Shown here one piece after another: positions 49,876-58,959 of a stretch of DNA of 64,000 nt. The notes under the pieces were generated by a model. It saw nothing but the letters and a program-made list of their open reading frames with translations. It ran no database searches and was not told where the DNA came from. Every line of letters begins with the position of its first letter. Positions within the stretch are counted from its first letter, which is position 1. Position numbers and translations under genes: made by a program. Origin of the DNA: Blastocatellia bacterium (lineage in GTDB: Bacteria > Acidobacteriota > Blastocatellia > Pyrinomonadales > Pyrinomonadaceae); the NCBI GenBank assembly GCA_016789265.1, contig JAEUQK010000040.1:33059-97058 (forward strand). The letters are read 5' to 3'.

Positions 49876-51522
49876 ATGAAAAACCTACCTATCTCGTATT
49901 TTCTGTTCCTGGCCCTTTTGTCGTTTTCCGCCGCTGCCCAAAACTCTGCATTCAACTATCAAGGGTCGCTTGTTCAAAACGGAACGCCGGCGAACGGCCA
50001 ATTCGACCTGGTGTTTCGTTTGTTCGCTGACTCAAAGGGCGGAAACCAGCTCGCGCCTGAGATCACGCTCGAGAATGTTCAGGTTACGAACGGGAAATTC
50101 TCCGTCGAGCTGAGTTTCGATTTCCAGCCCTTCACTTCCGTCGCCGCTCAATATCTCGAGATCGCAGTGCGGCCCGGTTCCAGTACCGGAGAATTCACGA
50201 CGCTTACCCCGCGGCAGCATCTTACGTCTTCACCATATGCTATGAAGTCGGCATTTTCTACGTTCTCTGTATTTGCCGACAATGCGACAAATGCGAACAA
50301 TGCGTTAAATGCGGCCAATGCCGATGCGGTAGGCGGAACTCCGGCGGTACAGATCATTAAGGAAGGCGATTTCCGTCTCTCCAACGCCCGCTTGCCGCTT
50401 CCGGGTTCGGCGGATTATGTCCAGAACAACTCCGGAAGCCCTCAGTCAGCGAGCTTTAATGTTGCCGGGAATGGGAAGATCGGCAGCTCTTTGACAGTTC
50501 AAGGGCTGACTCAACTCAACTCAAACGTTAACGTCGGCGGCGTGATCAGCGGCGACGGCGGCGGACTCACGAACCTCAACGGATCGAACATCATTGAAAA
50601 CAGCATAAATGCCTCCTCGCTGGCTCCCGATTCATTTCCCGATGCTCGAAACCTGTCTCAACTTGGCTCGCTTCGCTGGGACCAGCTTGCGAGAAAGGTG
50701 ACATACAACGGCCAAGGAAAGGCCCTGGTTTTTGACGGCACGTTCATGTGGGTGATCTTGACCGACGGAGCGATCAGGAAATTTCGGGTTAGCGACGGCG
50801 GACTTGTAGGATTTTTATCCGCCGGCACGCAGCCAGGCGGTGCCGCATTCGATGGGCAGAACATATGGATAAGCGACACTGCCGGCAACGTGGTTCGCAA
50901 GATGCGCACATATAACGGGGTTGTTCTCGGCACTTATCCTGTCCAGAACGCGCCGGCAGGCGTTGCCTTTGACGGCACCAACATTTGGGTGGCCAATACA
51001 GCGAGCGACTCGATCACGCGGATCCGCGCCAGTGACGGGGCGAATCTCGGGAACATTGCTTGCGTCGGCGCCTTCGAACTTGCCTACGACGGCGAGAGTA
51101 TGTGGGTTTCTACAAATCCTTTTGCGTCACTCAAAAGATTTCGGGCTTCCGATGGTGTTCAGAACGGTTCTTTCGGAGCTTCGTCTGGTATGGCCGGCCT
51201 AACGATAGACGGCAGATCAGTCTGGTACGCGCAAAACTACACCACAGGTTGCCTCATTCGGCAATCGTCCTCCTCGCCCGGCTCCGAGTCGTGTGTCGCG
51301 TCTCTCAATACGGCCGACGCGTCGGATGCCATTTGGGACGGTACGAGCATGTGGGTCGCCCTGAATAACAATACGCTCTTACGCGTGCGAACCTCGGATG
51401 ACGCTGTGATCGGACTCTATCCGACGGTCGCAAATCCCGCGGCAATAGCATTTGACGGATCAAGTGTATGGGTCGCCGGAACTAATGAGGTCAGGAGGCA
51501 TCCGGTGTTCCCGGTGAGGTGA
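49876..51522 (+). CDS. Secreted protein with C-terminal beta-propeller-like repeats
   Basis: A 548-residue protein with a signal peptide (cleaved near AAAQ). The N-terminal part FNYQGSLVQNGTPANGQFDL and the later GEDFRL-type hinge (KEGDFRLSNARLP) resemble a widespread secreted-protein module of unknown role. An Asn/Ala-rich spacer follows. The C-terminal 260 residues contain about six repeats of the type AFDGTNIWVANTASDSITRI, separated by RASDGANLG-like turns, which should fold as a six-bladed propeller. It probably acts outside the cell or at the surface. Terminator at 51550-51579. Confidence 0.75.
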   Translation: MKNLPISYFLFLALLSFSAAAQNSAFNYQGSLVQNGTPANGQFDLVFRLFADSKGGNQLAPEITLENVQVTNGKFSVELSFDFQPFTSVAAQYLEIAVRPGSSTGEFTTLTPRQHLTSSPYAMKSAFSTFSVFADNATNANNALNAANADAVGGTPAVQIIKEGDFRLSNARLPLPGSADYVQNNSGSPQSASFNVAGNGKIGSSLTVQGLTQLNSNVNVGGVISGDGGGLTNLNGSNIIENSINASSLAPDSFPDARNLSQLGSLRWDQLARKVTYNGQGKALVFDGTFMWVILTDGAIRKFRVSDGGLVGFLSAGTQPGGAAFDGQNIWISDTAGNVVRKMRTYNGVVLGTYPVQNAPAGVAFDGTNIWVANTASDSITRIRASDGANLGNIACVGAFELAYDGESMWVSTNPFASLKRFRASDGVQNGSFGASSGMAGLTIDGRSVWYAQNYTTGCLIRQSSSSPGSESCVASLNTADASDAIWDGTSMWVALNNNTLLRVRTSDDAVIGLYPTVANPAAIAFDGSSVWVAGTNEVRRHPVFPVR

Positions 51523-51549
51523 CGCGATACAGAACTTTAGCAGTGTTGC

Positions 51550-51579
51550 GAGGCGAGCTAAGAACTCGCCTCTTTTTTT
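51550..51579 (+). terminator. Rho-independent terminator
   Basis: GAGGCGAG, seven-base loop, CTCGCCTC, then TTTTTTT. It ends the propeller-protein gene and lies just before ettA. Confidence 0.9.
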
Positions 51580-51602
51580 GTTAAAATCTCGCTTTTTACA
51601 CT

Positions 51603-53291
51603 ATGAGCAATACTGAACCAAACAAGATCATCTTTTCGATGGTCAAAGTTTCAAAGTTTTACGACAAGAAACCGGTCTTAAAAGACATCTATCTTTCTTT
51701 CTTCTACGGCGCAAAGATCGGCGTGCTTGGTTTGAACGGCGCTGGTAAATCGAGCCTGCTTCGGATTATCGCGGGTACTGACAAGGATATTAATGGCGAG
51801 GTCGTTTTCTCAAAAGGCTACTCGGTCGGCTACCTCGAGCAGGAACCGAAGCTTGATGAGTCAAAGACAGTTCAGCAGATCGTCGAAGAAGCGGTTCAAT
51901 CGACCGTCGATCTTCTGAAGGAATTTGAAGAGATCAACGCAAAGTTTGCCGAACCGATGGATGACGACGAGATGAACGCGCTCATCGAACGACAGGGCGA
52001 AGTTCAGGAAAAGCTCGACGCTGCCGACGCGTGGGACCTCGATTCACGGCTTGAAATGGCTATGGATGCTCTTCGCTGTCCGCCAGCCGATACGCCGATC
52101 AAGAATCTCTCGGGCGGGGAAAAGCGCCGCGTCGCTCTCTGTCGCCTGCTGCTGCAAAAGCCAGACATCCTTCTGCTCGACGAACCGACAAACCACCTCG
52201 ACGCAGAGACGGTCGGCTGGCTCGAACAGCATCTGCAGAAGTACGAGGGCACGATAATCGCGGTCACGCACGACAGGTATTTTCTTGACAATATCGCCGG
52301 CTGGATACTCGAACTCGACCGCGGCGAAGGTATTCCTTATCAGGGAAATTACTCGTCATGGCTCGAGCAAAAACAGGCAAGGCTTGCTCAGGAGCAAAAG
52401 ACCGAGGACAAACGCCAGAAGACCCTTCAACGCGAACTTGAGTGGATCCGCATGTCACCGAAAGGCCGCCATGCAAAGGGTAAAGCCCGTATTAACGATT
52501 ACGAAAAACTGCTTGCGACCGAATCTGAAAAACGTAGCGAGGACCTTGAGATCTTTATCCCTCCTGGCGAAAGGCTCGGTGACACGGTGATCGAAGCGCA
52601 CGGAGTGTCGAAGGCATACGGCGATAAGTTGCTCTTTGAGAACCTCGACTTTTCACTTCCCCCCGGCGGCATTGTCGGCGTCATCGGACCGAACGGTGCG
52701 GGGAAAACGACGCTCTTTCGTCTTATCACCGGACAGGAAACAGCAGATGCCGGCACTTTTAAGGTCGGCCCTACTGTGAAACTCGGATATGTCGATCAAT
52801 CTCGAGACAGTCTGAATAATGACAAAACCGTATGGGATGAAATAAGCGATGGCCTTGATGTGATCCAACTTGGCAAACGCGAAGTGAACTCACGTGCTTA
52901 TGTTTCGCGGTTCAATTTTTCAGGAAGCGATCAGCAAAAACGCGTCGGCCAGCTTTCGGGCGGCGAGCGAAATCGCGTTCATCTCGCTAAGATGCTAAAA
53001 TCCGGTGCTAACGTAATTCTCCTCGATGAGCCCACAAACGACCTCGATGTGAACACGATGCGTGCGCTCGAGGAAGCACTCGAAAACTTTGCCGGCTGCG
53101 CTGTCGTAATATCCCACGACCGCTGGTTTCTCGATCGCATCGCGACCCACATACTCGCGTTCGAGGGCGACAGCCATGTTGAATATTTCGACGGGAATTT
53201 CAGCGAATACGAGGAAGACAAAAAACGCCGCCTTGGCGTAGATGCGGACCAACCCCACCGCATCAAATATAGAAGTTTGACTAGGGCGTAG
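51603..53291 (+). CDS. ettA: Energy-dependent translational throttle protein EttA (ABC-F)
   Basis: A 562-residue ABC-F ATPase with two nucleotide-binding domains: Walker A GLNGAGKSSL and GPNGAGKTTL, signatures NLSGGEKRRVALC and QLSGGERNRVHLA, Walker B DILLLDEPTNHLD and NVILLDEPTNDLD. The linker region contains a P-site tRNA interaction motif with ELEWIRMSPKGRHAKGKAR and an arm insertion in the first domain. Length and order match EttA, which binds the ribosomal E site and gates translation by ADP/ATP ratio. It is single in its unit; the repeat pair at 53287-53385 follows. Confidence 0.95.
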   Translation: MSNTEPNKIIFSMVKVSKFYDKKPVLKDIYLSFFYGAKIGVLGLNGAGKSSLLRIIAGTDKDINGEVVFSKGYSVGYLEQEPKLDESKTVQQIVEEAVQSTVDLLKEFEEINAKFAEPMDDDEMNALIERQGEVQEKLDAADAWDLDSRLEMAMDALRCPPADTPIKNLSGGEKRRVALCRLLLQKPDILLLDEPTNHLDAETVGWLEQHLQKYEGTIIAVTHDRYFLDNIAGWILELDRGEGIPYQGNYSSWLEQKQARLAQEQKTEDKRQKTLQRELEWIRMSPKGRHAKGKARINDYEKLLATESEKRSEDLEIFIPPGERLGDTVIEAHGVSKAYGDKLLFENLDFSLPPGGIVGVIGPNGAGKTTLFRLITGQETADAGTFKVGPTVKLGYVDQSRDSLNNDKTVWDEISDGLDVIQLGKREVNSRAYVSRFNFSGSDQQKRVGQLSGGERNRVHLAKMLKSGANVILLDEPTNDLDVNTMRALEEALENFAGCAVVISHDRWFLDRIATHILAFEGDSHVEYFDGNFSEYEEDKKRRLGVDADQPHRIKYRSLTRA

Positions 53292-53385
53292 GACAGACTT
53301 TCGAGTCTGTCCCGCCGGAGCCCGAAAGCCGATCCCCGTCGAATTTTTAACGGTTTCCGGGACAGGCTGGAAACCCTGTCGTACG
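53287..53385. repeat. Nested inverted repeat (GTAGGACAG type)
   Basis: Left arm 53287-53313 is itself a hairpin, GGACAGACT-TTCG-AGTCTGTCC. The right arm 53359-53385 (GGGACAGGCTGGAAACCCTG onward to GTACG) is an imperfect reverse complement of it. It lies between ettA and the lipoprotein gene and begins inside the ettA stop. Confidence 0.75.
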
Positions 53386-53397
53386 ATGAGAGACAAG

Positions 53398-54249
53398 ATG
53401 ACCATCCTCACAAAAGATATAGCTCTGAAATTCGCTATTGCGGTGCTTTTGTCTTTTGCAGCGTGCGGTACGGAAAAAACAGAGGAGAGCGTAACTGCTC
53501 CGCAGCCGACCGAACCTATAAACACGAGTTCCTACCAGCCTGAACCCGAACCGTCGCCCAAGATCCCAAACCTTCAGGCAGAACTAATTGATGACCGAGG
53601 CAAGACCACGCATTCACCGCTGTTTGTGGTCGATTTCAAGAATTTCACTTATCCGCTTCCCCGCGGCTGGCAACACCCTGACGGCGATGAGATCACGCTA
53701 AAGGATGGCAAGCTCGAACCTCATTTCAAGGACATTGAAGAGGACATGAGCCCTGAAGAAAAGGCCGCGCGAAAAGCCGAACGCCGCATCGGAATGTCTT
53801 ACGTAACCACCAAATATTTCGACGTTGACAGCGACGATATAGACGAAGCGGCGGTCATCGTAAAGGTCGAGACCGGTGGTGCCGCGATCCCACAACTCGT
53901 TTACGTCTTCTCCTGGAAAAACGACAAGCCCGAGCTGATCTGGAACTTCCGTACCGGAGATCGTGCCGACGGCGGGCTGAAAGATATTCGAGTGGAGAAT
54001 GGAGAACTCGTCGTAGAACTTTACGGTCAGGATCGCTTCCTCCTTGGCCAATACGAAACAAGCAAGATCACCGGCGACGAAGAACAGATCTGCTGCCCGA
54101 CCCACTATACTCGTTCCTTTTATAAATGGAACGGCCGATCGTTTCAGATGCAGCGAAAGCGTCTGACCTTTTCATTCGCCGATCCTTCGGCAAATCCCCT
54201 CGAAAACTACGGTGATGTCGTAAATAAGAAGGCCTCATCTGGAAGGTGA
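53398..54249 (+). CDS. Lipoprotein of unknown function
   Basis: A 283-residue protein with a lipobox (LLSFAAC, followed by GTEKT), then a Pro/Glu-rich tether and a soluble beta-rich domain with VDFKNFTYPLPRGWQ, the acidic DVDSDDIDEAAVIVKVETGG and QLVYVFSWKNDKPELIW. The pattern is that of envelope lipoproteins tied to the inner side of the outer membrane. No named family is recognised. ATG 53398 is chosen; ATG 53386, in frame and inside the repeat edge, adds four residues. A 160-base gap separates it from cydA. Confidence 0.7.
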   Translation: MTILTKDIALKFAIAVLLSFAACGTEKTEESVTAPQPTEPINTSSYQPEPEPSPKIPNLQAELIDDRGKTTHSPLFVVDFKNFTYPLPRGWQHPDGDEITLKDGKLEPHFKDIEEDMSPEEKAARKAERRIGMSYVTTKYFDVDSDDIDEAAVIVKVETGGAAIPQLVYVFSWKNDKPELIWNFRTGDRADGGLKDIRVENGELVVELYGQDRFLLGQYETSKITGDEEQICCPTHYTRSFYKWNGRSFQMQRKRLTFSFADPSANPLENYGDVVNKKASSGR

Positions 54250-54409
54250 CGAAAATCACAATCAGGTTTTATTCGCTCCGCTAAACTTTCAATGTACGAT
54301 TTATTAGATTCGCTTGCGGGTCGTCCGGCAATTGCGCCGGTTTGCCGCTGAGGCCGGTCAAGGTCTCTCGACGGCAGATCCAGCGGCGAGTCCATTCGGA
54401 GGACGCTCA

Positions 54410-55759
54410 ATGGAGGCAAATACCCTAGATCGAATACAGTTCGCATTTACCATCACCTATCATTACATCTTTCCGCAGCTGACGATGGGCCTCGCGCCGC
54501 TGATCGTCATTTTCAAGACGCTCGCCATTAAGAAAAACGACGAACGCTGGAATGAGGTCGCGCGTTTTTGGGGCAAGATACTCGGGATCACTTTCCTTTT
54601 CGGGGTCGTTACCGGAATTCCGATGGAGTTTCAGTTCGGCACGAACTGGGCTGTGTTCTCTAAATACGCCGGCGGCGTCATAGGCCAGACGCTCGCGATG
54701 GAAGGAACATTTGCGTTCTTTCTCGAATCATCCTTTATCGGCCTCTTCCTTTTCGGTGAAAAGCGTCTTGGGCAAAAACTGCACTGGCTGTCCGCGTTCC
54801 TGCTCTTCGTCGGAACTTGGCTGTCGGGCTGGTTCATTATCGCAACCAACGCTTGGATGCAGCATCCGATCGGCTACGAGGTCGCGGCGGACGGCAGCGT
54901 TCACCTGACCAGCTTTTGGTCGCTCGTTCTAAATCCCTGGGCGATATATCAGTACATGCACAACATGGGCGGAGCTTTTGTCACGGGCAGCTTTGCCGTT
55001 GCGGCCCTCGGAGCGTTCTATGTTCTCTCCAAACGCCAGGTCGAATACGGCAAGCTGTTCCTTAAAGCGGGCGTGATCGCGGGGTGCATTTCCAGCATCT
55101 GGATGCTCTTCCCGTCGGGCGATCTGCAGGGAAGAATGGTTGCCAAGCATCAGCCTGTGACGCTCGCTGCAATGGAAGGATTGTTTCACAGCGAAGAGGG
55201 CGCGGGCATCGCCATCATCGGCCAGCCCGACATGGAAAAGAAACGGCTTGATAATTCGATCATCATCCCGAACGCGCTAAGTTTTATTACCTATCAGCGT
55301 TGGGACGCCCACGTTCGCGGCCTCGATGCCTTTCCCGAAGACCAGCATCCCGATAACATCCCGCTGCTTTACTACAGCTTCCACATAATGGTCGGCCTCG
55401 GTACGATCTTCATCGCGATCATGATCGTCGCGGCGTTTTGGCTCTGGCGCGGACGGCTTTACGATTCCAACTGGCTGCTCTGGATCCTCATGCTGCTTTT
55501 CCCGTTTCCGTTCATTGCCAACACGGTTGGGTGGATGGTCGCCGAGCTCGGCCGACAGCCGTGGCTCGTTTACGGCCTGTTTCGCACCGAACACGGCGCT
55601 TCGCACATGGTCTCATCGGGAAATGTGATGTTCACGCTGCTCGGGTTCTTCGGAATGTACACCGTTCTTACGCTGCTTTACATCTTCCTGATGCTTCGGT
55701 GTATCGAACACGGAGCCGACGAACTCGGCATTTCAACACAGCAGGAGAGCAATTTATAG
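54410..55759 (+). CDS. cydA: Cytochrome bd ubiquinol oxidase subunit I
   Basis: A 449-residue protein with nine predicted membrane helices. The heme b595/d ligand His18 is in TITYHYIFPQ; ATNAWMQHPIGYEV, the Q-loop with QRWDAHVRGLD, and ELGRQPWLVYGLFRTEHG are conserved family motifs. The Q-loop is short, as in the cyanide-insensitive or short-loop subclass. It oxidises quinol and reduces O2 without proton pumping, giving high O2 affinity. GGAGG precedes ATG 54410. It is followed ten bases later by cydB. Confidence 0.93.
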   Translation: MEANTLDRIQFAFTITYHYIFPQLTMGLAPLIVIFKTLAIKKNDERWNEVARFWGKILGITFLFGVVTGIPMEFQFGTNWAVFSKYAGGVIGQTLAMEGTFAFFLESSFIGLFLFGEKRLGQKLHWLSAFLLFVGTWLSGWFIIATNAWMQHPIGYEVAADGSVHLTSFWSLVLNPWAIYQYMHNMGGAFVTGSFAVAALGAFYVLSKRQVEYGKLFLKAGVIAGCISSIWMLFPSGDLQGRMVAKHQPVTLAAMEGLFHSEEGAGIAIIGQPDMEKKRLDNSIIIPNALSFITYQRWDAHVRGLDAFPEDQHPDNIPLLYYSFHIMVGLGTIFIAIMIVAAFWLWRGRLYDSNWLLWILMLLFPFPFIANTVGWMVAELGRQPWLVYGLFRTEHGASHMVSSGNVMFTLLGFFGMYTVLTLLYIFLMLRCIEHGADELGISTQQESNL

Positions 55760-55768
55760 GAGGGCAAT

Positions 55769-56806
55769 ATGGAATTGATATGGTTCATGATCGTCGCTTT
55801 TATGCTCGTCTGCTACGTAATCCTCGATGGCTTTGATATCGGTGCGGGCATCGTTCATTACTTTGTCGGCCGTAACGATGCAGAGCGTGCGGCAGTGATC
55901 CGCTCCATCGGTCCTGTTTGGGACGGCAATGAGGTCTGGCTGCTAGCCACCGGCGGCACGTTGTATTTCGCATTTCCGGCACTTTATGCCGCGGGCTTCA
56001 GCGGTTTTTATCTGCCGCTGATAATGGTGCTTTGGCTGCTCATTATGCGAGCCGCAGGGATCGAACTTCGACACCAGCTCGAACACAATCAAATGTGGAC
56101 CGCGTTTTGGGATTTCGTCTTCGCTCTTGCAAGCATTCTGCTCGCGATATTTTTTGGTGCGGCTCTTGGAAATGTCATCCGCGGTGTTCCGCTCAATGCC
56201 GAAGGCTACTTCTTCGAACCGCTCTTTACGCATTGGGGAACGACCGGCGAGACAGGCATTCTTGACTGGTTTACGGTGCTTTCCGGTGTCGTCGCTTTTG
56301 TCGCACTTGCGGTTCACGGCGCAAACTACCTCGCACTCAAAACCGAGGGCGAGATGAACGAGCGTTCCCGAATGGTCGTGAAATACGGCTGGTTCGCACT
56401 CGTTGCTGTTACCATTGCAAGCCTTGGGGCCGTGATGTATGTCCGCCCGACGCTGCTCGATAATTACTACTCTTTGCCGATCGGTTGGCTAATTCCAATC
56501 GCCGTCGCAGCATCGCTCGCTGCTATCTACTATTTTAACGGCAAAGGAAATGACAAGGCGGCGTTCCTTTCTTCTTCCGTCTATCTCGCGATGATGCTCG
56601 GCGGAGCCGTCTTCGGGCTCTATCCGAACGTATTGCCTGCGCTCGATCCGGCCTACAGCCTAACGGTCCACAACGCAAAGGCCGGCGAGTACGGACTTAG
56701 CGTTGCTCTCATCTGGTGGCCGATAGGCATCATCATCGCCCTTTGCTATTACAGGTTCCTCTTCAAGACCTTTAAGGGAAAGGTCGTCGTCGGCGAGGAG
56801 CACTAA
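55769..56806 (+). CDS. cydB: Cytochrome bd ubiquinol oxidase subunit II
   Basis: A 345-residue protein with eight predicted helices, MELIWFMIVAFMLVCYVILD at the start and GFDIGAGIVH, SIGPVWDGNEVWLLATGGTLYFAFP, LRHQLEHNQMWTAFWD as family signatures. It stabilises the di-heme centre with CydA. The ribosome binding site AGGAGGGC lies six bases from ATG. No cydX-like small ORF or cydCD transporter genes are visible nearby. Confidence 0.94.
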   Translation: MELIWFMIVAFMLVCYVILDGFDIGAGIVHYFVGRNDAERAAVIRSIGPVWDGNEVWLLATGGTLYFAFPALYAAGFSGFYLPLIMVLWLLIMRAAGIELRHQLEHNQMWTAFWDFVFALASILLAIFFGAALGNVIRGVPLNAEGYFFEPLFTHWGTTGETGILDWFTVLSGVVAFVALAVHGANYLALKTEGEMNERSRMVVKYGWFALVAVTIASLGAVMYVRPTLLDNYYSLPIGWLIPIAVAASLAAIYYFNGKGNDKAAFLSSSVYLAMMLGGAVFGLYPNVLPALDPAYSLTVHNAKAGEYGLSVALIWWPIGIIIALCYYRFLFKTFKGKVVVGEEH

Positions 56807-56893
56807 GACAACAGGCGAAACCCCGACCGGCAGCGAATGTGCCACTGAATTTCAGTTAACGCACACCCGCTGCTGGTCGTGATCCTGCTCTGC

Positions 56894-56910
56894 ACTTTAT
56901 AGTATAAAGT
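56894..56910. promoter_or_regulatory. Palindrome ACTTTATA-G-TATAAAGT upstream of the promoter
   Basis: A perfect 8-bp arm palindrome with one central base, ending three bases before the -35 box of the promoter at 56913. The position fits an operator for the winged-helix regulator encoded at 57857-58240 in the same operon. Confidence 0.7.
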
Positions 56911-56912
56911 AC

Positions 56913-56941
56913 TTGACAGAGTAAATAGCTTGGCATATAGT
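56913..56941 (+). promoter_or_regulatory. Near-consensus sigma-70 promoter, almost leaderless
   Basis: TTGACA (56913-56918), 17-base spacer, TATAGT (56936-56941). The expected transcription start is about 56948, while the first ATG is 56950, so the mRNA should be leaderless or nearly so. It drives the membrane-protein/regulator operon. Confidence 0.75.
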
Positions 56942-56949
56942 CTCAATCG

Positions 56950-57573
56950 ATGGGAAACACTAGCCCGCTCCGAAAAGACCGATCCGAACAGGACGAGCCC
57001 GTTAACATCGGCGACCGCGCGATAGACAACGTCAAGTTCATCCGCGAGATGATGGAGCGGTCCGCTTCGTTCACGGCCGTGCCCGGTTACGGCGGCATCC
57101 TGATGGGCGTTACCGCCGTTGTAGCCGCCTATATCGCAAATACGCAAGTTTACCTTCGCGATTCGCTTGTGACGTGGCTTATCGAGGCGTTTCTCGCCTT
57201 TGCCATCGGCCTGCTCGCGATGTGGCAAAAATCGAAGATCGCCGGCCAATCGCTGTTCTCAACGCCTGCTCGAAAATTTGCTTTCGGATTCATACCGCCG
57301 CTGGTTGTCGGAATCGTTATCGTACTCGGCCTCTGGCGAAATGAGTATTACTACGTGATGGCTCCGGTCTGCATGCTTTGTTACGGTGCCGCGGTCGCAT
57401 GCGGCGGAGCATTTTCGGCCCGGCCGGTTCCCGTAATGGGCTGGGTTTTTATCGTGCTCGGCGCGGTCGCATTCGTTTTGCCGACGAATTACGGCAACCT
57501 GATGATGGGCGCGAGCTTCGGCCTGCTGCACATAGTGTTCGGGGCGATCATTGCACGACGCTACGGCGGGTAA
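56950..57573 (+). CDS. Multi-pass membrane protein
   Basis: A 207-residue protein with a polar N-terminus (DNVKFIREMMERSASFTAVPG) and about six short helices ending IVFGAIIARRYGG. The helix set and the pattern of a following small membrane protein plus winged-helix regulator resemble gene triplets found in many Acidobacteria and Bacteroidetes (for instance of unknown DUF families), but I cannot name a family. The mRNA start is probably one to two bases before the ATG. It stops ten bases before the next gene. Confidence 0.75.
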   Translation: MGNTSPLRKDRSEQDEPVNIGDRAIDNVKFIREMMERSASFTAVPGYGGILMGVTAVVAAYIANTQVYLRDSLVTWLIEAFLAFAIGLLAMWQKSKIAGQSLFSTPARKFAFGFIPPLVVGIVIVLGLWRNEYYYVMAPVCMLCYGAAVACGGAFSARPVPVMGWVFIVLGAVAFVLPTNYGNLMMGASFGLLHIVFGAIIARRYGG

Positions 57574-57583
57574 CCAAAACTAT

Positions 57584-57853
57584 ATGGAACCTAAAAACAT
57601 TCGGCTCATTGGAATTCTGGCTTTCGCGGGAGTTCTATTGTCCGTTCCATACTTCGCGATGAAGTTCACGAACGAGGTTAATTGGACCATGCTAGATTTC
57701 GTCGTAATGGGCGTCCTGCTTCTCGTCACGGGACTCGCGTGTGAGTTCGCGTTGAGAACTTTTAAAGTTACGTGGGCAAAGGTTGCTGTTGTGGCAGGCA
57801 TACTTTTTGGATTCGTTATGGTTTGGGCCGCGCTTGTTCACATGGGTGGTTAA
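57584..57853 (+). CDS. Small three-helix membrane protein
   Basis: An 89-residue protein with three hydrophobic segments (IGILAFAGVLLSVPYF; LDFVVMGVLLLVTGLAC; VAVVAGILFGFVMVWAALVH). No family is recognised. It lies between the six-helix protein and the winged-helix regulator in one operon. ATG 57584 is the first good start; an upstream frame overlaps the previous gene. Confidence 0.7.
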   Translation: MEPKNIRLIGILAFAGVLLSVPYFAMKFTNEVNWTMLDFVVMGVLLLVTGLACEFALRTFKVTWAKVAVVAGILFGFVMVWAALVHMGG

Positions 57854-57856
57854 ATA

Positions 57857-58240
57857 ATGTCACGGAAAAATTTAGCTATTAAAATAAAGAACGGCAGCCG
57901 TAATAATTCTGACGCGCTTCGGGTTGAGCACGCCGCCGAAACCGTCTCGGGCGAACTTGACAAGGTGATCCACGAGCGAATGCGGCTTGGCATCATCAGC
58001 GCTCTTGCCGCAAACGAGAAACTCAGCTTTTCTGACCTGAAGAATCTCCTGAACACTACTGACGGCAACATCAGCGTCCACGCGCGTAAGCTCGAAGACG
58101 CCGGTTACGTCTCGATGAAGAAGTCCTTCTCGGGCCGAACACCGCTTACGGAATACAACATCACTGCATCTGGCCGCGAAGCCCTCGAACGGTATCTCGA
58201 TCATATGGAAGCACTCATCAAAGCGATGAGAAAAGTGTAG
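57857..58240 (+). CDS. Winged-helix transcriptional regulator (HTH_27/MarR-like)
   Basis: A 127-residue protein. ERMRLGIISALAANEKLSFS, DLKNLLNTTDGNISVHARKLEDAGYV and KSFSGRTPLTEYNIT are the pattern of a winged helix of the PadR/MarR-like HTH_27 group: recognition helix around NISVHARKLE and a wing with GRTPLTEY. An N-terminal basic tail (SRKNLAIKIKNGSRN) adds DNA contact. It is the third gene of the operon and could autoregulate through the palindrome at 56894-56910. Confidence 0.85.
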   Translation: MSRKNLAIKIKNGSRNNSDALRVEHAAETVSGELDKVIHERMRLGIISALAANEKLSFSDLKNLLNTTDGNISVHARKLEDAGYVSMKKSFSGRTPLTEYNITASGREALERYLDHMEALIKAMRKV

Positions 58241-58278
58241 CGTGTGCGGCGCGCGATCCCGGCCGCAAGCAGGTAAAT

Positions 58279-58944
58279 ATGGGCGTAATACTAATGGTAA
58301 CGACGATCGTAGGGCTTTGCATTGCTGTGGTTCTTATCGGGATCGCGTGGCTGAACCACAATTCGCATCTCAAAAGATCCGTGCTTGGAAGCGTTGCTCT
58401 TCTGTTCGTTTCTTACGCCCTGTCACTCCTCGCTGCTTCGCTAACGAGCCGAGAGACACTTCTCGCATTCAATGAACCAAAAGCATTTTGTGGGTTCTAT
58501 CTTGATTGTCACATGCATGCAGCGGTCGTAGGCGTGAGACAGACGAAAACAATAGGTGATAATACTGCAGACGGCCGTTTCTACGTCGTGTCCGTTAGGG
58601 TTTTCAGCGATGCGAAACGAGCCTCGATCGGACTGCTTGAGGTGGACGCCCGCGTCGAAGACGCCTCCGATAATTCATACACTCGTGATCTGACGGCCGA
58701 ACAAGCATTACCCGCTCAGCCCGTTTTTGAGCAAAAGCTCGGTCCGGGCGATTCTTTTACAAAGGAGATCGTCTTTAATTTGCCTGTTAACGTGAAAGCC
58801 CCAAGGCTCGATATCCGAGAAGGCTATGCCATAGATCATTTTATTGAGTCCGTGTTGATCTGCGATGAAGACAGCCTTTTCCATGAACGCAAGTATTTTG
58901 ATTTGACCGAACAAGTTGATCCGGAGGCCCGAGCCAGATCGTAA
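58279..58944 (+). CDS. Membrane-anchored protein of unknown function
   Basis: A 221-residue protein: two N-terminal helices (around 6-24 and 35-53), then a soluble domain of about 160 residues with beta strands (FYVVSVRVFSDAKRASIGL; GDSFTKEIVFNLPVNV) resembling DUF4352-like immunoglobulin domains. Two Cys in FCGFYLDCHMH could pair. It is 38 bases after the winged-helix gene and 15 before the next small membrane protein, so the operon may continue. Confidence 0.6.
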   Translation: MGVILMVTTIVGLCIAVVLIGIAWLNHNSHLKRSVLGSVALLFVSYALSLLAASLTSRETLLAFNEPKAFCGFYLDCHMHAAVVGVRQTKTIGDNTADGRFYVVSVRVFSDAKRASIGLLEVDARVEDASDNSYTRDLTAEQALPAQPVFEQKLGPGDSFTKEIVFNLPVNVKAPRLDIREGYAIDHFIESVLICDEDSLFHERKYFDLTEQVDPEARARS

Positions 58945-58959
58945 GAGGAGGAGAGCAGG

